9,788 bases of DNA, taken from a bacterium (lineage in GTDB: Bacteria; Patescibacteriota; Minisyncoccia; Minisyncoccales; UBA10102). The translations under genes and the position numbers were made by a program. Of this stretch, positions 6,962-9,788 are shown piece after piece. Location of the stretch: contig JAUYJR010000043.1 of assembly GCA_030699255.1 (NCBI GenBank), forward strand, positions 1 to 9,788. Direction: 5' to 3'. Each line of letters starts with the position of its first letter. Position 1 is the stretch's first letter. The notes under the pieces were generated by a model. It was given only the letters and a program-made list of their open reading frames with translations. It had not been told where the DNA came from and searched no databases.

Positions 6962-7573
6962 TTACAGGAAAAATACAAAGAATGCGGAGACTCCAATAAC
7001 GGTAAACCAGATGGGAACAGACCAAGCAATAACCTTGGAACCGTCCAGTGGAAAAATAGGAATCATATTAAACAACGCCAACCGAGAGTTAATGAAAAAT
7101 CCATGATATAGAATAAGACCTACAAATTCCGGCAAGTCGCCAAATGTATTAGAAAACACAAACCCTAGCACAAGAAACATTCCCGCCAGCACCAGATTCA
7201 CCACAGGCCCAACAACAGAGATAATGCCGTTCTGCTTCCGTGACACAAGCCCCTGAATCATAACAGCTCCCGGAGCTGCAAAAATAAAGCCGAAAAAGCT
7301 CATGCCCACCGCAAGAATGAGTCCCCAATCAAACTTACGAAACTCAGCCCAGTGGCCGTACCAATGGGCTACAACCTTATGAGCAATTTCATGAAGTAAA
7401 AACGCCACCCCAAAGGTTATGCTCGCAATAAAAAATATAGGGAGAAAGTTTGCTCCAATTACCCCAACTCCCCCTCCAAGTATAATGGTAAAGGCAAAGC
7501 TAATTGCCGCCCACGCATGAAGTAGGTGGATTAATTCTTCTGACGAGAACTTTAGCGATTGGAAAAACTTCAT
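6962..7573 (-). CDS. M50 family (site-2 protease-like) membrane metalloprotease
   Basis: A polytopic zinc protease of the compact archaeal/bacterial S2P type, which cuts substrates within the membrane. In its 203 residues HEIAH (61-65) supplies the HExxH zinc ligands and catalytic Glu. GPVVNLVLA (122-130) is the second family motif, and NMIPIFPLDGSK (169-180) holds the third-ligand Asp in the N-x-x-P-x-x-P-L-D-G motif. Hydrophobic segments lie around 20-40, 44-68, 85-105, 117-140, 150-172 and 181-203. No PDZ or CBS domain is attached, so it is a minimal core enzyme. Substrate unknown. The start ATG 7573 is set by the promoter ending 8 nt upstream. It precedes rpsL on the same strand with no visible terminator, so some read-through into the ribosomal operon is possible. 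Confidence 0.92.
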   Translation of the reverse strand: MKFFQSLKFSSEELIHLLHAWAAISFAFTIILGGGVGVIGANFLPIFFIASITFGVAFLLHEIAHKVVAHWYGHWAEFRKFDWGLILAVGMSFFGFIFAAPGAVMIQGLVSRKQNGIISVVGPVVNLVLAGMFLVLGFVFSNTFGDLPEFVGLILYHGFFINSRLALFNMIPIFPLDGSKVIAWSVPIWFTVIGVSAFFVFFL

Positions 7574-7581
7574 TACACATC

Positions 7582-7610
7582 AGAATACCAAACTTTCTGT
7601 TTATTGTCGA
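7582..7610 (-). promoter_or_regulatory. Promoter of the M50 protease gene (leaderless geometry)
   Basis: Minus strand: -35 TCGACA (7610-7605), a 17-nt spacer, and extended -10 TGGTATTCT with the hexamer at 7587-7582. Only 8 nt separate it from ATG 7573, predicting a leader of about 2 nt. The -35 lies in the 8-bp palindrome TGTCGACA (7605-7612). Confidence 0.65.
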
Positions 7611-7621
7611 CATATCCCCTC

Positions 7622-7650
7622 TTTACAAAGACATAAAAACAAGGTACACT
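7622..7650 (+). promoter_or_regulatory. rpmB: Promoter of rpmB and tRNA-Pro (leaderless geometry)
   Basis: -35 TTTACA (7622-7627), a 17-nt spacer, -10 TACACT (7645-7650). Nine nucleotides lie between it and ATG 7660, predicting a leader of about 3 nt. It is divergent from the protease promoter, with 11 nt between the two -35 boxes. Confidence 0.7.
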
Positions 7651-7659
7651 GCTTCCCAT

Positions 7660-7878
7660 ATGGCAAATCAATGTCTCCTGTGTGAAAAAAACGGAGTGAA
7701 TGTCTGGCGAAGAGTCAAGACAATCAGCCGGTACAACCCTACATCTAAGAGAAAGCAGAAGCCCAATCTCCAATGGCTTGCGCTTCCTCCAGAAGTAACA
7801 GAAAAAGCGGGGCTTCCCACAAAGACCCGTGTTCGTGCCTGCGCCAAGTGTATAAAGGCATTTGGTAAAAACAAATAG
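7660..7878 (+). CDS. rpmB: 50S ribosomal protein L28 (zinc-ribbon form)
   Basis: 72 residues of the bL28 family. The basic segment TSKRKQKPNLQWLALP matches the conserved KRRxxPNLQ core, and the C-terminal RVRACAKCIKAFGK matches the usual RVCTKCL end. Two cysteine pairs (C5/C8 and C61/C64) would form a zinc-binding site, as in the C+ forms of this protein, so zinc-dependent folding is expected. ATG 7660 is chosen because it follows the promoter by 9 nt and begins at the family N-terminus; upstream in-frame codons lie in the divergent promoter region. No Shine-Dalgarno. The tRNA-Pro follows after 22 nt in the same direction with no terminator between, so they are probably co-transcribed. Confidence 0.93.
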   Translation: MANQCLLCEKNGVNVWRRVKTISRYNPTSKRKQKPNLQWLALPPEVTEKAGLPTKTRVRACAKCIKAFGKNK

Positions 7879-7900
7879 AAGCATGCAGGTGGAAGACACC

Positions 7901-7971
7901 CGGGCCATAGGATAGTGGTAGTCCGCGTCCATGGGGTGGATGTGGCGGTGGTTCGATTCCACCTGGCCCGA
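7901..7971 (+). tRNA. tRNA-Pro (anticodon GGG)
   Basis: A complete cloverleaf of 71 nt. The acceptor stem CGGGCCA pairs with TGGCCCG (7964-7970), then discriminator A73. The D stem GGAT/GTCC has a 7-nt loop with G18-G19. The anticodon stem CGTCC/GGATG encloses loop ATGGGGT, so the anticodon at 7933-7935 is GGG with G37. The variable loop is 4 nt. The T stem GGTGG/CCACC has loop TTCGATT. The C1-G72 pair, A73 and G35-G36 are the bacterial proline identity set, and A32-U38 is typical of bacterial tRNA-Pro(GGG). CCA is not encoded (CTA follows), so a CCA-adding enzyme is required. It reads CCC and CCU. No separate promoter is evident. Confidence 0.97.
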
Positions 7972-7977
7972 CTACAC

Positions 7978-8018
7978 AAACAAACACACCTTCTTGTAAG
8001 AAGGTGTGTTTGTTTTTT
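7978..8018 (+). terminator. Long-stem Rho-independent terminator after tRNA-Pro
   Basis: A perfect inverted repeat of 18 bases per arm (7978-7995 and 7998-8015), effectively a 17-bp stem with a 4-nt loop, runs into a T tract (8013-8018). It starts 6 nt after the tRNA. It also faces the converging ATP-cone gene, whose stop is at 8040; on that strand no U tract follows the stem, so it would work poorly there. Confidence 0.92.
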
Positions 8019-8039
8019 CCATAACTATTTACCGCACTA

Positions 8040-8321
8040 TTATGCCTGTTTCTTACTCTCCTCATATGCCCGCCAGGAAACTGCAGCCGCAGGTTCTTCT
8101 GCCTCTAAAAGTTCAAGTGCTCTATCTCTAATTTCACTGGTCCGCACGTGTTCTTTTTCTGCAAGCTCCTCTGCAAGAGAGTGCATTACTTTCTCCACCA
8201 CGCCTTCTGTATGATCTTCCGCAATATTGGCATCCTGGCAAGCCGCCATCAAAGATTTCCGCACCTTTTGTTCGTCGTACGGAGATGTCTCTCCATTTCG
8301 TTTTACAACTGTTGTAATCAT
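8040..8321 (-). CDS. Stand-alone ATP-cone domain protein
   Basis: 93 residues that are almost entirely one ATP-cone domain (PF03477). It opens with VVKRNGETSPYDEQKVRKSL, the typical K-R-x-G-x-x-x-x-(F/Y)-(D/N)-x-x-K-(I/V) start, and ends AAAVSWRAYEESKK. ATP-cones sense ATP/dATP in class I and III ribonucleotide reductases and in the NrdR repressor. Here there is neither a reductase body nor the N-terminal zinc ribbon of NrdR, so it cannot be either protein. It may be a free nucleotide sensor or an adaptor. It lies 37 nt after the membrane-protein stop on the same strand, suggesting one transcript, and no good promoter is seen in the gap. No Shine-Dalgarno. The domain call is firm; the role is unknown. 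Confidence 0.85.
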   Translation of the reverse strand: MITTVVKRNGETSPYDEQKVRKSLMAACQDANIAEDHTEGVVEKVMHSLAEELAEKEHVRTSEIRDRALELLEAEEPAAAVSWRAYEESKKQA

Positions 8322-8358
8322 AGAATAGTAAAAATTACCACGTTAATGATTGACCTTT

Positions 8359-8877
8359 TTATTGCGTTGGTATGGTGCAAGAAGAACATCCGGAAACAGC
8401 TCTTTTTAATGTAATTCCAAAGAGCACAAGAAGTAATGCCAAAGAGCCCAAGAAAAACTCCGTCTGATGGGCAAGAATAAAGTAGGCTCCTCCCGTTCCC
8501 ATGCCAAACAGTGCAAACAGCGAAACAAGGCATGAAGAACATGAAACTCCCGTTACTCCAAGAATGCTCGCTGCCATTCCGGAGAACCCGCTTCCCATTG
8601 TTTCTGCTGTTGATTTAGCAACCATACTAGCCCTGTTCTGTCGCAATACGTAGGTCTGCAAGGCGGCATTTATGCCAATGAGGAGCGCAAGAGAAATTAT
8701 GAGCGCGTAATCTTGCCACGCGTACAAAGACGCCTGAAACAGAATATCATTGCCCGGAATAAGGAAGACGGGAAGCAGAAACATAAGCGCTCCAAACGCA
8801 AGCGCAACGCAACCCATGAGAACAAGGTAAAGAGGCGTTGTTAATAGTTCTCGCAAAACGGTACCTATTTTTACCAT
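8359..8877 (-). CDS. Four-helix membrane protein with two CSSC motifs, unknown function
   Basis: 172 residues; I do not recognise the family. Hydrophobic segments lie at about 15-40, 55-78, 95-125 and 130-158. A CSSC motif (113-116) sits inside the third segment after GVTGV, and a second CSSC (164-167) is 6 residues from the C-terminus. Paired cysteines of this kind suggest thiol-disulfide exchange or metal handling; a vague resemblance to MerT-type small metal transporters is a guess only. The segment around 84-100 between helices 2 and 3 is polar. ATG 8877 is chosen because a promoter ends exactly 6 nt before it, predicting a leaderless mRNA. The ATP-cone gene follows after 37 nt. Confidence 0.85.
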   Translation of the reverse strand: MVKIGTVLRELLTTPLYLVLMGCVALAFGALMFLLPVFLIPGNDILFQASLYAWQDYALIISLALLIGINAALQTYVLRQNRASMVAKSTAETMGSGFSGMAASILGVTGVSCSSCLVSLFALFGMGTGGAYFILAHQTEFFLGSLALLLVLFGITLKRAVSGCSSCTIPTQ

Positions 8878-8883
8878 GTATGC

Positions 8884-8912
8884 ATTGTAAGGCTCTGCTC
8901 CCCCCTAGTCAA
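8884..8912 (-). promoter_or_regulatory. Promoter of the CSSC membrane-protein gene (leaderless)
   Basis: Minus strand: -35 TTGACT (8912-8907), a 17-nt spacer, -10 TACAAT (8889-8884). Six nucleotides separate it from ATG 8877, so transcription should start at or next to the A of the ATG. Its -35 overlaps the -35 of the divergent plus-strand gene. Confidence 0.78.
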
Positions 8913-8934
8913 TCTTTTACGCATTTTGTATACT
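8906..8934 (+). promoter_or_regulatory. Promoter of the 100-residue protein gene (leaderless)
   Basis: Weak -35 TAGTCA (8906-8911), a 17-nt spacer, good -10 TATACT (8929-8934). Six nucleotides separate it from ATG 8941. The shared -35 zone with the divergent membrane-protein gene means one polymerase bound there should exclude the other. Confidence 0.6.
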
Positions 8935-8940
8935 GGATAT

Positions 8941-9243
8941 ATGAATTTCACTATTCCTTCTTCCCAAGAACCCTTACAGACAACCTTGCGCAGAGCGGGG
9001 TACGCTCCCGAAGGAAGAGACCAACGATCAGGAGAGTTTGCTTACGTTCGGCGTTTTACCTCAGCCCACTACCCCAGGTTTCATCTTTTTGTAACCTCAG
9101 TAAAAGAGGACTCGGTGATACTGAGTATCCACCTGGATCAGAAACGTCCAAGCTATCAGGGAACATCAGCTCATGGAGGAGAATACAACGGACCCGTTAT
9201 AAAAGAAGAAGCGCAACGCATTACAAGCATTGCTTCCTCATAG
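8941..9243 (+). CDS. Conserved-looking 100-residue protein of unknown function
   Basis: 100 residues, not assigned to a named family. There is no signal peptide or membrane segment, so it is probably cytoplasmic. Distinct blocks are LRRAGYAPEG (16-25), FAYVRRF (33-39), YPRFHLFV (44-51), HLDQKRPSY (64-72), AHGGEY (77-82) and a helical-looking VIKEEAQRI (86-94). The alternation of short hydrophobic stretches with His/Asp/Tyr-rich turns suggests a small alpha/beta fold. I have a loose memory of similar hypothetical proteins in CPR genomes but cannot confirm it. The ATG is set by the promoter ending 6 nt upstream; an in-frame ATG at 8926 would sit before the -10 and is rejected. Its stop abuts the 3' end of the converging RNA gene. 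Confidence 0.82.
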   Translation: MNFTIPSSQEPLQTTLRRAGYAPEGRDQRSGEFAYVRRFTSAHYPRFHLFVTSVKEDSVILSIHLDQKRPSYQGTSAHGGEYNGPVIKEEAQRITSIASS

Positions 9244-9384
9244 AAAAACCCGCCTTTCTTCTCCCCCTCTAAAATCCTGTGAATCCAGGTGGGTGCCGTC
9301 AGACATCCGCCACGGCGAATGTATCATATTCGGCTCCCTAAAAAATGTAATTCGGAAATAGAGAGGGAAAAGAAAAGCGGGTAC
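9243..9384 (-). ncRNA. Candidate structured small RNA with 6S-like architecture
   Basis: A predicted RNA of about 141 nt, from a start near 9384 to a U run ending at 9244. The closing stem is 24 continuous pairs (9382-9359 with 9248-9271), including three G-U wobbles (9376/9254, 9369/9261, 9364/9266) that would be A-C mismatches in a plus-strand RNA. Then comes a bubble of about 20 by 19 nt whose 3' strand has a 4-bp hairpin (9289-9286 with 9279-9276). Next is GGGAGCCG (9338-9331) pairing CGGCACCC (9298-9291) with one A-A mismatch. The apical hairpin has 8 pairs (9322-9315 with 9310-9303, one U-G) and loop CGUG. Closing stem, open central bubble and apical stem mirror 6S RNA, which binds RNA polymerase. 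I recognise no conserved 6S sequence. The SRP RNA tip motif is absent. ncRNA confidence is higher than the 6S identity (about 0.4). Confidence 0.7.
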
Positions 9385-9403
9385 ACTTTCAGTATACCCG
9401 TTT
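9366..9403 (-). terminator. ndk: Candidate ndk terminator overlapping the RNA promoter
   Basis: On the minus strand CGGGTATAC (9400-9392) pairs with GTGTACCCG (9386-9378) across loop TGAAA, 9 bp with one U-G wobble, followed by CTTTTCTTTT. That is a plausible terminator for ndk, 28 nt after its stop. The same bases contain the -10 of the small-RNA promoter and the start of its closing stem. Confidence 0.6.
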
Positions 9404-9420
9404 CCATCACTTTGTGTCAA
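9391..9420 (-). promoter_or_regulatory. Promoter of the structured small RNA
   Basis: Minus strand: perfect -35 TTGACA (9420-9415), an 18-nt spacer, -10 TATACT (9396-9391). The -35 begins 8 nt after the ndk stop. Predicted start 9384 plus or minus 2, immediately before the first pair of the 24-bp closing stem at 9382. Confidence 0.7.
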
Positions 9421-9428
9421 CCTTCAAA

Positions 9429-9788
9429 TTATTCCAGAATGCCGTCAATATTCACATCGTAGATAATCTGCTCCTGCACCAAACGATATGAGAGAACATC
9501 CCCTGTTCCAAACCAAAGGGGAATTTCTTGGCTTGCTTCATCTGTTGACCCGGAAGCATGAATGAGATTCCGGACTGCTCTTCCATCGGTATCCGCCATC
9601 TGGTATGAATCAATAACAAAATCCCCCCGAATAGTTCCCACGTCTGAAGATCGAGGCTCGGTTCCCCCTGTCATTTTTCTGATAACTTCCACCGCGTGAG
9701 CTCCCTGCCACACCATAGCAATAACAGGACCACACGTGAGGTACTTTTTAAGCCCTTGGAGCACTCGATCTCCCACCTCAATTGGATC
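9429..9788 (-). CDS. ndk: Nucleoside diphosphate kinase, C-terminal part (start outside window)
   Basis: NDK equalises NTP and NDP pools by moving phosphate through a catalytic histidine. The 119 visible residues run in frame off the right edge, so the GTG at 9776 is internal. Family blocks are YLTCGPVIAMVWQGAHAV (the SGPV segment), GTIRGDF (the GTxRxDF motif), and NLIHASGS, whose His (codon 9558-9560) is the phosphorylated residue, followed by Glu in ASQEIPLWF. Compared with E. coli NDK there is an insertion (about DSYQMADTDGRAV) before the catalytic His and a tail of about 25 residues after WF. The missing N-terminus should hold the ERTLxxIKPD strand. The tail may alter oligomer packing, a point I infer only from length. 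Confidence 0.93.
   Translation of the reverse strand, partial: DPIEVGDRVLQGLKKYLTCGPVIAMVWQGAHAVEVIRKMTGGTEPRSSDVGTIRGDFVIDSYQMADTDGRAVRNLIHASGSTDEASQEIPLWFGTGDVLSYRLVQEQIIYDVNIDGILE

Noticed and set aside
9243..9384. Signal recognition particle RNA as identity of the small RNA
   Set aside because: The apical loop is CGUG, and the conserved SRP tip with its GGAA-type loop and flanking internal loops is not present.
9238..9420. Minus-strand ORF of 60 codons between ndk and the small plus gene
   Set aside because: It would start at a TTG that is the -35 box itself, has no family-like composition, and coincides fully with the structured RNA.
1..9788. Alternative genetic code (UGA as glycine), CRISPR arrays, insertion sequences, phage or other mobile elements
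   Set aside because: All recognised proteins end normally with no internal in-frame UGA, no spaced repeats are seen, and no transposase, integrase or terminal inverted repeats are present.

Overview
The window looks like an ordinary chromosomal, ribosome-centred region from a small-genome bacterium. Candidate Phyla Radiation (Patescibacteria, Parcubacteria-like) is the best guess. This is an inference from very short intergenic gaps, near absence of Shine-Dalgarno sites, a stand-alone ATP-cone protein, a stand-alone MetRS-type tRNA-binding domain and small proteins I cannot place elsewhere. No marker here proves it. The standard code fits: there is no sign of UGA recoding.

Layout, left to right. 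A PIF1/RecD-type helicase (minus, cut by the left edge) follows a MetRS-beta-like tRNA-binding protein. Next, all on the minus strand and read right to left, comes a str-type operon: rpsL, rpsG, fusA, a 69-residue Phd/YefM-like protein, tuf, rpsJ, then a clear terminator. Upstream of it is an M50 site-2-type metalloprotease. Divergent from that, on the plus strand, are rpmB (L28) and a tRNA-Pro(GGG), closed by a long-stem terminator. Converging on them (minus) are a four-helix membrane protein with two CSSC motifs and a stand-alone ATP-cone protein. Divergent from the membrane protein is a 100-residue protein of unknown function. The right edge holds the 3' part of ndk (minus).

The most interesting item lies between the unknown gene and ndk. 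It is a compact minus-strand RNA gene with its own promoter, a 24-bp closing stem whose three G-U wobbles pair only in the minus-strand RNA, a large central bubble, an apical hairpin and a 3' U run. The shape is that of 6S RNA, although I recognise no conserved 6S sequence.

A second theme is promoter placement. At least five genes (rpsL, the protease, rpmB, the membrane protein, the 100-residue protein) have a promoter-like -10 hexamer only 6-11 nt before the ATG, which predicts leaderless or nearly leaderless mRNAs. Only rpsJ has a convincing Shine-Dalgarno site. Promoters are also packed into other elements: the tuf promoter contains the stop codon of the gene before it, and two promoters overlap upstream terminators.

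Functionally the block is mostly translation machinery (S12, S7, EF-G, EF-Tu, S10, L28, tRNA-Pro, a tRNA-binding domain), plus nucleotide metabolism (NDK, ATP-cone) and membrane proteolysis.
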